The notes under the pieces are model-generated. The model was given only the letters and a program-made list of their open reading frames with translations. It ran no database searches and had not been told where the DNA came from. Source: Knoxdaviesia capensis (taxonomy: Eukaryota > Ascomycota > Sordariomycetes > Microascales > Gondwanamycetaceae). From it: a stretch of 64,000 nt of DNA. The stretch spans positions 3,088,144-3,152,143 of the forward strand of contig LNGK01000002.1 of assembly GCA_001510575.1 (NCBI GenBank). Reading direction: 5' to 3'. Numbering within the stretch: the stretch's first letter is position 1; every line of letters begins with the position of its first letter. Below, one piece after another: positions 31,586 through 44,200 of this stretch. Made by a program: the position numbers and the translations under genes.

Positions 31586-33895
31586 TCAGTTTCCATCTGA
31601 GCAGCACGATCCGCCATTCTGCACCACCAGCTTGCTCATCTTATCGGTAGCATCCAAGATGCCCACGCCGCCGGCGGCAACCTGGCTGGGCATGCTGGCG
31701 TAGCTGGGCGGCACGTCCATGACGGGGTTGCTGCGGAAGAAGTTGCGCGGGCGCAGCAGCAGGGTGATGGGCTCGACGGGCATGACGGGGAAGTCCTCGG
31801 GGGCGGGGATGTGGGTGACGCCGAAGGTGTGCCACAGCACGACGTCGGTGTTCTCGATGTTCTCGGAGCCGTCGCCGATCCACTCGGGCAGGCCGAGCGA
31901 CGGCGTGCCGGAGGTCTGCGGCACGTGGCGGCCGGCGGGCCACAGCTGGTCGTCGCGGAACCTGGTGACGTGCACGGCGTGGCGGGCGAACGCCGCGCGC
32001 TTCCACACCAGCGAGCCGGGCTTCGGCAGCAGCCGCGCCACCTCGCGGCTGACCAGCTTGTAGCTGCTCGGCTTGCCGCTGTACGGGTGCTTGCGGGCCT
32101 CGTTGCAGATCTCCCACGTGCGCGAGGTATCGGCGTCGTAGTCGGTGGCTGCGAGCCCCGTGGTGGCCAGCTTGGTGCGGCGCGCGTAGAAGGCGTTGCC
32201 GTAGCGGTTCTCGGGGCTGCCGACGGGCGCGTCGGACGGCACGGCGTCGACGGCGAAGACCGAGTTGTTGGCGCCGTCGACGTTGGCGTCGACGCGCAGG
32301 CAGAACAGGTGCTGGTGGTTGTGGGCGTTGACGCCGGGGTACACCTGCGTGCCCCAGCCGTGGGTGTCCTCGTCGACGGCCATGGTGTAGGTGTTGAGGA
32401 TGCCGGTGAGTTTGATCTCGGGTTGGATGGTTCCGTCTTGCTGCTGGGGGGGTCAGTGCTTGCACGCGAACGATTGCACTCGAACGATGGCATTACTGCA
32501 TGCTGTGGGGAGAGGGGGGCAACAACATGGGGAGGCAACTTACGTGGAAGATCCACTGCACGGCGTACTCGTAGTTGGCGGCGGTGAAGATCTGCTGCAC
32601 GATGAACCTGCGCGCGCGGGTGACGATGACCGAGTCGTCGCGGAAGTCGGTGTGCTTGAAGAGAATGCCGGCGTCCTCCTCGTGCAGGCAGATGGCGTTC
32701 TTGATGGTGTTGAGGGTGCCGTCGCGCGCGGCGAAGTGCGCGTCCATGTACTGGATCGAGCCCTTGCAGTCGCAGCCCAGCGCCAGGCTGTTGGTCATGT
32801 AGCCGGCGCCGTACTCGCCCAGGTCGAAGGCATGCTTGCGCTGGTGCGGGTATTCGGGGTTTCCGCTGTCGGAATCAGACGTCAGTAGAGTCCCCCCTCC
32901 CCCCAGACAGGAGAGTACTCGGCACTTACTACGGCACCACCATCTCGGCCAGCGACAGGCGGTAGAAGATCGGCCGCACCTCGCCCTTATCGGTGTAGGT
33001 GATGTTGTTCAGCACGACGCCCTCGCGGTAGTTGAAGCCGACGTGGAACGTCCAGTTCTGCCACCTGACGACGCGGCCGTCGACATGGAACGACACGCCC
33101 TCGGGCTGCGAGATCACGATCGGCTTGAGGTCGGTGCGGTACCCGCCGAGCGCCTCGATGGCCTTCGGGTGGTAGTCGACCGGCGCCGCGGTGCTCAGCG
33201 GCCGGCGCACGTCCGGCACGTCGATGGCGATGACTGCGCGCTTGGTGGCGTCGTAGATCGGGCAGAAGTCCAGCGGGTACTGGTACTGGCACGTGTCGAC
33301 GTCGGGCCGGTAGTACATCAGCGCCTGCTGCAGGCGCGTGTTGCTGCCGAAGCGCGCGTCGTAGCCGATCGTCCACGGGTCGCAGTACACCTTGTGCATC
33401 TCGTCGCGCGGCACGCCGCTGAGCACGCACTGCTCGATCACCTGCTCGTCGGTGCGGCACACGCGCTCGACGATCTGCAGCTCCTCCATGGTGATCTGGC
33501 CATCATCAGTCAGGACATGGTCAGTGGTGCTGGCGGCTTTTGAGGTATGCTATATATATGTCTGGTGTAAGTGGACAGGAGAGACTCACAATCGGCTGCA
33601 CGCCATCCATCTGCTCCCACTTGGTGATCGTGCCGGAGGCCACGTCGACGAGTCCGTCATACACGCCGCCGTCCTTCGCGATCACCACCACATCGGCGAC
33701 GCGGGCCGGGGCCGGGGCCGTGGCCGGATCGGCGAGCCACGCCGTCATGGCGGCCTTGCGCGGCTCCTGCAGCGAGACCACATTGAAGAACAGCTCGGTG
33801 CCGTGGGCCTTCTGCACGGCGTCGACCACCGTTTTGATTTCCTCCGGCCCGAGCGGGTCGAACGGGTACGGAGTGGCGGGGGACACGGCAACCAT
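31586..33895 (-). CDS. copper amine oxidase (primary-amine oxidase, TPQ type)
   Basis: Oxidises primary amines to aldehyde, ammonia and H2O2, letting fungi use amines as a nitrogen source. Proposed exons are 33895-33590, 33495-32930, 32865-32544 and 32440-31586, giving 682 residues. N2/N3 domains come first (PFDPLGPEEIKTVVDAVQKA). The catalytic domain has the base Asp in AFDLGEYGAGYMTN and the cofactor tyrosine in TAANYEYAVQW (Tyr389, the N-Y-E-Y consensus for topaquinone). Copper ligands are HNHQH (His440 and His442) and His in FGVTHIPAPEDFPVMP. No signal peptide and no C-terminal SKL-like tripeptide (ends CCSDGN), so cytosolic or otherwise targeted. The exon-4 acceptor is a tandem CAGCAG, giving IFHQDG or IFHQQDG. 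Confidence 0.95.
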
Positions 33896-34270
33896 TTTGA
33901 AGCGCGGAGGGGTTTGTTGAAGGGTGATGCTGATAGTGTATGGTCTCGGTCTTCTGGAGAAGATCTTGAGTTCACCAAGTGTAGTATGTATGGACCAGCC
34001 GGATGCCAAACACGACGAATCGCGAGGACAATCACTGGGTTATATATAGCAGAAAGATATGGAGAAGATAGAGAGAATCAGGCCATGTGGATCAAGGCCT
34101 GAGCCGTAGCCCCAAACGCTCTTTTACTCAAGCCTTTTTCCCTAGCTTGGTGATAGCCGATCACGGAGAGTTTATAGCGAGGCTTCTAGACTCCGTCCAC
34201 GTTTGATTCTAACAAGCAGCGGCTATCGGGAGTTGAATCGGGATTCGCAGAACGGACAACATCGATGGGG
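33896..34270 (-). promoter_or_regulatory. amine oxidase promoter region
   Basis: TATATATA at 34041-34048 lies about 150 bp before the amine oxidase start, a plausible TATA box. GATA-type core sequences (TTATCT/AGATA) occur nearby, as expected for nitrogen-catabolite control, but they are too short to assign. Confidence 0.4.
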
Positions 34271-37200
34271 AAACACATGTGTCAAGCCTTAACGACCTTC
34301 AGGATATCTATTTCCCCGTTCCTCGATATCGTCGACGGAAACCCCAGACACCTCATTCCCACCACCCAGGACCAAGAAATCACCAATCACAGTCCATCCC
34401 ACCCCGCTGCCCCTCAGCTGGAAGCGCGAGCGATAAGACGCACATCCCGAAAGCGACGCGGGGGTGGCCCATCCATGCAAATCCAGACACACACACTCGC
34501 AGAAGCTTGGATATGGTGGTATGTTTTGCATTCCTTTTTTGAGAACTAGAACATACAAACATATGTGCAGAGAGAGAGAACGATCAAGCTTGGGAGACGG
34601 GGGGCGTGGCAACGAACCAGAAACCCAAGGCTGCCACGTAAAAAGCCGCCAACGCCAGGCCGTTCCGGGCGTTCTCGGAGGGTATATAGCTACTTTTACG
34701 GCATAGCAATCACTAATTATTACCGTATCCGGTTTGGCTGAACTGATCCCCTATCGGACCCGCCATCCCGTGCCCGACAAAGATATTCTGCAAATTCGTA
34801 GCGTTGTAGATGGGAACGAAATCAAGCATCTCCGGATTGCTCACCCCCGGCGGTTCGGAATCACCACCACGACCACCACATATATCTTTTTGATACAATA
34901 ACCTCCCCGGTCCGCTCAGGACATCCGACCGTCCCACCCCGACCGCCGTACACCGGAGTTCCGGAATCCTGCGGATGTCCAGTATTGATGTTGATTGCAG
35001 ACTATATTCTTTTGATTTTCTTCTTTCAACGAGATTGTTACGAAATAACCCCGAACTCCACTAGGCCTCGGTCTGCGGCCCGGCAATCGGCCCCCTCCAG
35101 AGGGGTGTAGGGTTAAGAGTTCTGGTTAGGGTTACGGCTCACTCTCCCCGACGACATCTGTCGAAGTCAGAAGGACTTCACAGCTCATTAACATGTGCTA
35201 TGACTCCATGCTATGTGTTCCGCAGTCGTCAATGTATGTAGTCCTTGGTGTACCCCACAATGGAGACGCGAGGACGGACACCATGGCGGCTTGGAATGGA
35301 TGTAGTTGACAAAATTGTAAGAGGACATCCCGCTGACGCTTGGACAAACCGTGCCACGTATACTTAACTACTACGTGTCAGATGCTACTGGCTGGATGCT
35401 CCCTAGGATGCAGAATCTACGGTGGTGGGCATGTGTGTTGTGTAGTGTACTTAGTATCGGGCAAGTCATGCCGATATCCTGTCAAGTCGCAGTTGCGGCA
35501 AGGCATGCAACGACGACGCTGGTCAGTACCGGCTAAACATTGCTGGAGAACACAGGACGTTGTGACACGAGCTCGTGCGGGATGCAAAGGCACCGGTGGT
35601 AGCGGCATTCGCATGTGCCCGGCTGGCAATCTGGTCTCCGGGAGCCGGGCAGTCCTGGGGTGGATAGGACCAGCTGAGAAGGAACCACGCAGACACTGAA
35701 GACTCGTCTAGCCCAACAATGTCACTCGGTTCATAAGAAAGGAGAGCAACGGCGACGGCGATGTGTTGGCCTCCAACCGCATGACCGGTGGTAGCGACGT
35801 CTCCCTCGTCCAGTGCAGCGCAGCAACTAACCAAGTCATGGCCAGCAGCAAGACCCGGGAACCCGTGTTCGTCCCCGCGGACTTGGCAGCGCAGACAACG
35901 TTGGTTGTCTGTGCTTGGGGACGAACCGTTGAACGAGTCAACGGTCGGCGTAACGAACGTCCAGCGACATACGTCCCCCTCAAAGCAGTCCTCGTGAACC
36001 ACGTACTGACCAGCGGCAACTACTCGATCGCGGCAGCAGCTGGGGCAACGACCGCAGGACTCTGCTTCCCGCATTTCACCCAGCACAGTAGCGAGTGCCC
36101 CTATCTGCAGGTAAAGGATGCCGCGAAGGCGGTTTTCCTGGTTGTAATGAACACCAGTTGAACCTCCGTTGGTGGTACAGGGCAATGTACACAGGTATGC
36201 CAACGACACTGGAAAGCTCCAACCCATAATCTGCAGCTTTGAGAAACACCATCAAAGTGTTTGCTCCGACGAGGTCTAGTGGGCCAAGCTGTACTGGGCT
36301 ACCCAAAACTCGGTGTCCACGACTCGGCCTTGGGCAGGAAATTCAACGACGCCCGGAAAACCGGCTGCTCCACCCAAAGGCCTCCCGGGAAACACGGCCA
36401 CGCCCACAGGAGCAACAGGCCAGCACAGCCAAAATGGCTATTTTTGTCACCCCCCGTTGGCTGCTTCCCAAGCCCCCCATCAACAAGATGAAATGCGCAG
36501 ATGAGCGACGGTAGGGGGATGGAGCGCTGGAAATGAACATCCGGGGATATATTCCAACCGACCAGTCCCGCCACAGGGCATGAAGTCTGCATCCTGAACA
36601 GTGAAACAGGGCACAGCTCGCGGCCGGCGTCTATTTGCACCGTGTGGACCCTGACTGGCGGTCTGCAGAAAAGGAAAATAGCAAATCTTCCATGGAAGAA
36701 AGACAGGGCCTTCGGCCAAGAGGGTTCCGGGTCGTGCATGCCCTTGATTTGCAAATTTTCGGTGCACTCGGCGTCTCCTGGACGAATCCCAGTTTCGTGT
36801 CAGCGTTTGTAAGTAACAGCACGGCTCTCACAAGAAAGAAAGACGAAGAAAAAAAAGAGAACCCATGCATGGTTCATGGTGTGGTCAATACACACACCAA
36901 GATGAGACGAAATGAGCCCACCTCGTCCTGGAGTTGCAGGGAAGAGGTCCAATTTGATACCACCATTATTGTTGTCTTGGTGGCGGCGGCCCAAGACCAA
37001 AAACACAGAGGGCGGTGAGAGGGGAACTTGCAGGATATCCAGTAGGGCCATAGGTGAAATCACAGATCACTTCATGCAGCACGAATATGCACGAGAGGAT
37101 ATATATCGACAAATGGGGGAGTGGGAGAGACTAGCCATGCGGGAACACTGCGGAACTGCGTTGTTCTTGGTGTTGTTGGCAGTCTGCGTGCATGAAGCTA

Positions 37201-40111
37201 ACGACGAAAGCCGAGCTGGCCTGTGTATCTGTTTTGCAGGAGCCCAGAGCGGGAGAGAGAGAGAGAGAGAGAGAGAGTTGGAGACTGAGGCTCACGGGAG
37301 GTGCGGCATTATTGGTGTGACGATGCCTCCTCTGTTTTAGCCCGTGATAGCTGGCAGCTGTGTCGTGTCGTGCGGCTGTCTGAGTTGTCCGTACAGTACA
37401 GATGTGCATATATGTGAGACGATATAGCACGGGAAGTGCTGCCTGGATATCATATGCAGTTTTTGTGTCTAGACAAAGCATGTGAAAGTGAGACCTGAGG
37501 GGGGAAAACCTGCCGCTGTTGGCTGGAAAATAGCTGAGTTGAGGCTCTCTGGAACGATCACAGGCCATTTGTGTGATGTTCTCAGGGCGGTCGTGCCCTT
37601 GCTCGGTTAATCCAGCTCGAGCGGTCAAACTCCAAAACGTATCAAAAGCTGCAGCAGGGCTCTCTCGTAGGACTGGAAATCACCGACCACCCCTCACAAT
37701 CGTCACCAGCCCAACATGACTCGTCCCCTTGTGCCGACTGCAACACAACTCTCACACACAGTGAATATGTAATGTGCAGATACAACTCCTCCCACGAGAG
37801 AAAACGGATCAAACCAGGTCGGCGATAGCCTTGAGCGACGGACGGGCCACTTTTTGTTGTTGGATTGCATTGGGGTTTGGGGTTTGCTTTGCGGGTGGAA
37901 CTGGTCAGCCACTTAGCGGAGACAACAAACAGTATTCGATTCGACCTTGATACTGAGCAGCCAGCCCTGGCAGGTCCCGGTGAAACCCTATCGCGGCAGT
38001 GCAAATTCACGAAGGTGGTTCGAGACAACAGCGATGTCGGCACCGAAGGGTCTTCAGAAGGATAGACGAAAACTTTACTTTTCGAGGAAAAGTTCATATC
38101 CGGGAGACTCTCACACACACGTACTCGTGCACTTACCAGAGATCCCATGTGCTTCCTGTTGGAATGTGTCCTTCGCCGTCCGAGGTCAGCCTCTTCGATT
38201 GCGAAATCAAGGTCGTTGCCTCTCGTGCATGTGTGTTGAATGGATGGCGCCTTGTCGGACTCGTAGAACCCGCGAGGCTGAGAAGATGTGTCTTCACATA
38301 CCGGCGAACTGAACGTCTTTGAGAGCAGCCTGATTGCGTGAGAAGCTGGCGATGTTTCTACACTTCCAGTCGCACATCCAGTTACACGGTTAGGGTTTGG
38401 GTTTACAGGGGTCGGTTTGCCCCTCCTTCCGATATTTTTGCCGTGTGACTCAAGCAAGCAAGAGCAGAGCTATGGAATACATACTGTACTGTCCAGCAGG
38501 TGTGCAAGGGATGCACTTTCCTGATTAGGGTGCGGGGAGGTTGCCGACAGGGGCGGACAGCAGGCAAACTCGCCCATGCCCTTTTTCCCAAACTTTGAGA
38601 CAGGAGGCGTTTACTAGTACGGAGTACTGACTTGCATGTTCACAAAAGAGCAGAAGAAAATGCAGTGCCTCCATAAGTGGTGGGCGGGTGGCCAAGGAAA
38701 CGGGAAGGCAAAGGGGAACAAAGACAGGATGGATGCATGGGAGGGGAGAGGCGCACACAAGCAGGTACCGTACTCAGTGGTACCTACTTACTACAGTATA
38801 CAGCCCTGCACTTACAGTTCAGTCCTGTACCTACTGTCCAGTCGTACACCCACAGTCTCTTGCATATCTGAGCTTGGGTTCTTTGGGGAGGAACCCGCCG
38901 TGGCCGCGCCGTAGCTCGCTTGCTGCCCTCCATCCCTTGCTGCGAAAGAGAGGGTAGGGTGTTGTTGCTTTCTGCTGCTGCAGGAGCTGCCGGGACGATG
39001 GTTCCGGTCGGGCCTGTGGCCACCCCGCAATTTATTTCTTTTCCTGCAAGCTGAAGATAGATACATAGCGTTCTCTCTGCTTCTGCTGACCATCCAGACC
39101 AGAAGGGGAAAAAAGAAGAAGGATATGAGTGAGTGGAATGCGCCTGCCAGTGTGACAGACAAAGGGAGAGACCGCATGTATACGGAAGGTGCAAACAGGC
39201 CCAGAACACAGGTGCCTTCCTCTGTTCCGAGTATTGCAAGTGCAACTGCCCAACATTTCGCCATTTCCCCAACTTCCGTGACTTCTCTTGGCTGCTCCTG
39301 CCAGAACAGATTACAATAGGCTTATGTAGTCGCCTGTCGGCCAAGATTGTTCACATGAGCAGCCCGTTCGCTCTGTAGCTTCTCGGCATACAGATGCAGC
39401 ACAGTGGAAGGAGCCAAGGACGACCCCGATCGCTGCTTCCCCCCCCCTCTCTCCCCCCTGTGCAAAACTTGTGTGTCCACGGGGAAGAGAAGGAAGGACG
39501 TTCACGATAGCCCCTTCCCTGGCCACGGCCACTTTATAGGGTTCACATTCGCCACTGGAAAACTGGACCGGCAGACCGTATGTTCTCAACCTTTTTTATT
39601 TCTTTCTTTTTTGGTGCGAGGCGGGTCAGCAAGTCTAGACTTTTGTCCCTCTTTTCCTCAACAAAGTTCTCGGCTTGCTATCTTCTGCACAGCCAAGTTT
39701 ACCCGCACGCTAAAGACCAGCCCACTAATCAATTCACACGAGTTCAGCACGAGGTTCATCCACTGCACTTCAAGCCAGGCCCTGTTTGATATTCCAGAGG
39801 TTCACGGCCTCTCGTTTTTCCCACTCCTGTTTGGTTCAGGCGCCGCCTCTCCGTTTCGGCACCGGCTTGACTCCTATCAACGATCATTTTCACCGCCCGC
39901 CACAAACTCCCGGCCCGTTGATTGCTGCGATACCCGCTGTTTGCTGGGGATCGTGAACACGAGCACACTGGGATAGGCCGAGCCTTACCGTAAGGTCCTT
40001 TTATATTCCGTGGTCGGAGGGACCGTGTGCCACTATCACATCGAGACGAGCCGATGTTTTCACTTTACCCTATCAGTCAGGACGAACCTCACCAGGAGTT
40101 ACTTACACGCT
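34271..40111. other. gene-poor region, about 5.8 kb
   Basis: No gene is confidently supported. Telomere-like strings lie at 35108-35137 (TAGGGTTA, GGTTAGGGTTACGG) and 38388-38406. A GA tract is at 37251-37276. Minus-strand frames at 35523-36227 (234 codons, cysteine-rich) and 37642-38457 have overlapping open frames opposite and no family marks. A short minus-strand frame at 34713-34937 (ending VGHGMAGPIGDQFSQTGYGN) may be a gene remnant, but I cannot name it. Confidence 0.35.
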
Positions 40112-40303
40112 TATCTTTTTTATGGGGCTTTTAGCGCTCCTTCTATGGGGGTCCAGGAACCGAGCATACACCTCCCCCTACTTTATATCCTACCTTAACT
40201 CTTCAATTCTTAAAGGCATTGACTGGATAAGTTATTCAGGGAAGCCAGCACCAGAGCCCAGCGCGGCAGTCAGTGCTAGAGCCCAGTCTTCAATTCTTGA
40301 AGG

Positions 40304-40586
40304 TGTGGATCCCTAATAGGTCAGAGTGCATTGCAATTACGTACAAACGTACACTAATGCACGTGGATACTACCTAGCGGTGAGCATTTGGGTATATATC
40401 TATATGTATATAAATGCCTCAAAGAGCTAGTAAAAGACCTATAAAAGGCAGACATCTGCCGCGCTTTCATAGGAAACATCTTGAGATAGAAAAAATTCAA
40501 GCTTCCCTTTTTATATATTTCTCCATACGTGCCTTACAATTGTAACCCATTTATCAGTCCTTTAGACTATATAACTAGGAATCACA
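40304..40586 (+). mobile_element. 283-bp TG...CA element (solo-LTR-like), copy 1
   Basis: Begins TGTGGATCC and ends GGAATCACA, an imperfect 9-bp terminal inversion with TG/CA ends typical of LTRs. It is flanked by AAGG at 40300-40303 and 40587-40590, a 4-bp target duplication. Deleting the element plus one AAGG restores the uninterrupted CTTGAAGGCATT of repeat copy A. It has no coding capacity. It could be a solo LTR or a small non-autonomous DNA element. Confidence 0.8.
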
Positions 40587-40690
40587 AAGGCATTTAGGGA
40601 AGCCAGCACCAGAGCCCAGCTACCGTACTCCACGCCCGCCAAAACTCGGACACCCCCCTCTCTCTCTCTATGTGTGTGCCTCTATCTCTC

Positions 40691-40974
40691 TGTGATTCCT
40701 AGTTATATAGTCCAAAGGACTGATAAATGATTTACAATTGTAAGGCACGTATGGAGAAATATATAAAAAGGGAAGCTTGAATTTTTTTCTATCTCAAGAT
40801 GTTTCCTATGAAAGCGCGGCAGATGTCTGCCTTTTATAGGTCTTTTGCTAGCTCTTTGAGGCATTTGTGTGCATATAGATATGCACCTAAATGCTCACCG
40901 CTGGGCAGTATCCACGTGTATTGGTGTACGTTTGTACGTGATTGCAATACACTCTGACCTATTGGGGATCCACA
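40691..40974 (-). mobile_element. 284-bp TG...CA element, copy 2 (inverted)
   Basis: Near-identical reverse complement of the element at 40304-40586, starting TGTGATTCC and ending GGATCCACA on the plus strand. It is flanked by TCTC at 40687-40690 and 40975-40978. The insertion site is inside the CT tract of repeat copy B. Point differences from copy 1 (CTAATAGG versus CCAATAGG at the outer end, ACCTAGCGG versus GCCCAGCGG) show the copies have diverged slightly. With copy 1 it forms a large hairpin-capable inverted repeat with a loop of about 104 bp. Confidence 0.8.
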
Positions 40975-41031
40975 TCTCTCTCTCTTTCCCTCTCTGTGTC
41001 TCTCTCTCTCTCTCTATGTGTGTGTGTGTGC

Positions 41032-41081
<50 letters not shown>

Positions 41082-41225
41082 GGACTTGGTTTTGTGTAGC
41101 GCCTGTTTTATAGGAAAAAATTGTTTTGTAGGAAGAAAGTTAGGTGGTACGAAGGAAGGAAGAAGAAGAAGAAGAAGAAGAAGTAGCTGTGGAGACGATT
41201 TTTTGCTTTGATTAAAAAGAGTACC

Positions 41226-44200
41226 GTTATATACCAGTACTGTACAGTATATGTTGTCACCCCTCTTTATGATTCCAGTGATTGATACGGGATAGTCGTC
41301 TGATATCCTCCCGACCGTGCCGGCTTTCCCCTGCAGTCTCAATATGGCTGCCTCGGGCCTTCCATGCTGTGCTATGTTCAAGTTGTTGCTCCATATGCTG
41401 AGAGTTCAGGCCAGGGACACAGGTGGGCCTGAAGCATTGAACCATGGGATAAATCTGTGTGATCTTCTGTTTCCCCCGATACGAACAGAACATAACCCAG
41501 AAACCCACGACCACGGCCCTTGTTTCCCTGGAAAGGTCAGCTCCAGGTTCTTGAATAGGGAGCGACTTGGCCCCAGGATACAGCTTCCTCCAAATGAGAG
41601 AAAACAAAACCCCCCCTTGGTGGTGTTGAGCCGAAATAGCTGTGCACGTTTTCTTTCGGCCCATTCTTTCCGTCCTGCGCCCTGAGTTAATGCTGATAGT
41701 CTCTGATAGGACAACGTCCCACAGGCCCTCAAGCAACGGAGACAGACCCGGCCAGCCCACTTAGTTGGGCGGCGCCATTTAGTGCCCGGCGTTTGCGGTG
41801 AAAGGAAAGTCTGAGTTTTGACGCGCTGCAGCTGTCAGTTGGTGTGGGCTGGACTGGATTCAGGAGATGAGAACAAGTACTGTACAGTACACGTACACAC
41901 ACACGCAGAGTACGAGTGCGAACTTTCGCCAAAAGAGGTGGTGGGAATGTTCTCGTCAACATTCCTTTTGGAGAGCCGTCCGTGGAAGGGAGAGAGAGAT
42001 ACAAGACACACACACGTCTGTTGTCTAGCATGTGCAAGCTGAAAAGAGCGACACTCCCCTCTCACCAGCTAGCTGCTGCTATAGTTAGCCGTGCCACGTA
42101 CAAGAGCCGGTTTTTTTAACTTCTTAGGCTGTCTCACCAGCCGCCGCCGCCACCAGCAAAAACGCCACCTGGTCTGGCTTGATTGGATTTGGCCCCTTCG
42201 AAACACGAGCCGCCGCCCAAACGCACACACTACCCTCGGCTAAGCCGCCGCTGTTGATTGCTTGTCCTTTGCCCCCGACGCTGGCCCCTCCGGTGCCGAC
42301 TCCAGGTGGCTAACAACAGTTGTTATCGCTGCGGTGGTGTGTGTCTCTCTCTGAAGCAGCACCGGCAGGTTTTCGGTGTGTCTGTCCACCAGAAAGAACT
42401 GTCGCCCAACTAACGCGGTTGTTCGGTCATGGTCCATTCCACAGAAGAACCCCACCCCCCAAGAAGAAATCTCTGTCCACTTGGACCTGAAAGTGGCCTG
42501 GTGGTGATGTGACGGAGCGGGTCTGAATTCCGTGATACTCGTGGAGCACTCTGAATCTAGTATGTTCAACGAGGGGTTTGTCTTGTTCTGTCTTTGGATA
42601 TTCGATAACCTCACCGCTGGTTGCAAATGCTACAGCAACCCAAGGTGTGCGTGTGTGTGTCGAACAAGGGGCAAAGATGCAGTTTGATATCTGGGCTTCA
42701 GTGGGGTTGTGGTCAGGGCTTGTGAGACAAGAGCAGAGAGAGCGTCCTGCAGTGCTTAACGTCGGCGGCCACAGTTGGGTTTTCTCTCACTGCCAGTTTG
42801 GCGGATATGTCGTGGCCCGTGGCCTGCGATCCCCTTTCATTCGTGCGTTTGAATCTTCCCTTTCCCCTGCCCCTGGTGGTTTTTTTCTTCTTCAGTGGTC
42901 CACATATCAACTGCGTCTCTCTTCCAACCAGACTATCAGTTGCAGGCGTGCACGTTCCCACTCTAAGTGAGTCAATCCATGCAGGATTTGACTTCTATAA
43001 GTGGACGAAGAGGAAGAAAAGAAAAGATTAAGGATATGGGGGGGACCCGGAAGCTAAAAAAAAGGCAAAATCCTGGTACAAATCTGACTGCAGAAGCTAA
43101 CGCTGAGCCATTTGTCGCCGGCCATTCCAGGCCCCTCTCTCTCTCTGGGGACTATTGACAGATAGAGAGCTTTATCCGCGTCAGGAGGGGAGGGGAAATG
43201 CCTGGCAAAGAGGAAAAGAGGAAAATACGAAGAAAGAGAATGAAAACCCCCAAAAAAAAATTCATGCTGGTAAATCGCAGACGCACGTACCCGGCTCGGC
43301 GTTGACCGCAACTTCGACTGTTGGCTGGCCTAGGCCCGTAGGCCAGACCACTCAGGGAGGCGAAAGTCCAGCAACACCAGAAGAGACAGGCGGTGGTTCT
43401 TATTAGCATTAGCAGAACAAACAATCAATACACAACAGAGCAGAATACGAGGGAGGGGAGGTGGTCTTTATTTTATTTTATTGTTATTTTTTGTCTTGGG
43501 GGTGTTTTCTTGGAAACAATACGAATGGAAATGGACAGGAAGGGTTGTTTTTCCTTGCGCGGTTAATCTTGTTCGACACGAAGAAATGAAGAGGAAGCTT
43601 GAGGAACAAACCGACGAAGAAGGAGAAGATCCCTTGGAGAGTCTTCGAGAACATTTGCATATATAGCCCTAACCTCTTAACGGAGGCGGCAGTCTCTTGG
43701 TTTGTTCGGCCATCTTCTTCTGTGCGTCCACCACACCGGATTTGCGTATTTGACTGCACAAACCCCGACAGAGAGAATCGTGTTCTCCTGTTTGCCCTTC
43801 CCGTCGTGTGGTGGATCTTTTTCTTTTTTTTTCTGCTTCTTGTCAAACGGGCTGCCGGAGCCGCCAGACAAACCTACGGTTGGTGTCTCGGATATCCAGA
43901 CCACCTCCGTGCTTCACAACATCTCTCGCTCTCGTGGTCTTGAAGCTTGAAGGTCCAGCCTCTCTCTCTCGCTCTCTCTCACTTGTAGCAGTATAAGTAC
44001 CGACTCAAACACAACCGTCCCGTCTAAAAAGATAAAAAATTCACCAGTGCAAAAGAAAAGAACCTGCCGCGCAACCCCCCGCCTCCACTTTCGCCATCCT
44101 CCGGTGGGATTCTTTTTCCTCAACTACAAACACAGTATTTCTCTTGTTTTCGGGCGGCCCACGATATCATACCTAGTGGTCCTGTTCATTAGCTCTGGTG

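Larger units (their letters stand above)
40112..41225 (-). repeat. dispersed repeat, copy B (inverted, interrupted)
   Basis: Reverse complement of copy A, split into three homologous blocks: 40112-40303 (TATCTTTTTTATGGGGC and CCAGCACCAGAGCCCAG), 40587-40690 (AGCTACCGTACTCCACGCCC, CCAAAACTCGGACACCC) and 40975-41225 (CT/GT tract, GCGGACTTGGTTTTGTGTAG, GATTAAAAAGAGTACC). The two gaps are exactly filled by the 283/284 bp elements. This copy lacks part of the internal tandem duplication of copy A. Copies A and B face each other across about 15.3 kb containing the transporter and amine oxidase. Confidence 0.75.

Noticed and set aside
35523..36227. 234-codon cysteine-rich minus-strand frame
   Set aside because: Frames are open on both strands over the same bases, no start context, no domain, no splice logic; probably chance in GC-rich sequence.
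39404..39976. 190-codon plus-strand frame next to repeat copy B
   Set aside because: Phe/Ser-rich translation of CT-rich DNA with no domain; sits beside a mobile-element cluster.
40304..40974. Single foldback transposon of about 670 bp
   Set aside because: Each arm has its own 4-bp target duplication and the loop is a piece of repeat copy B, so two separate insertions explain it better.
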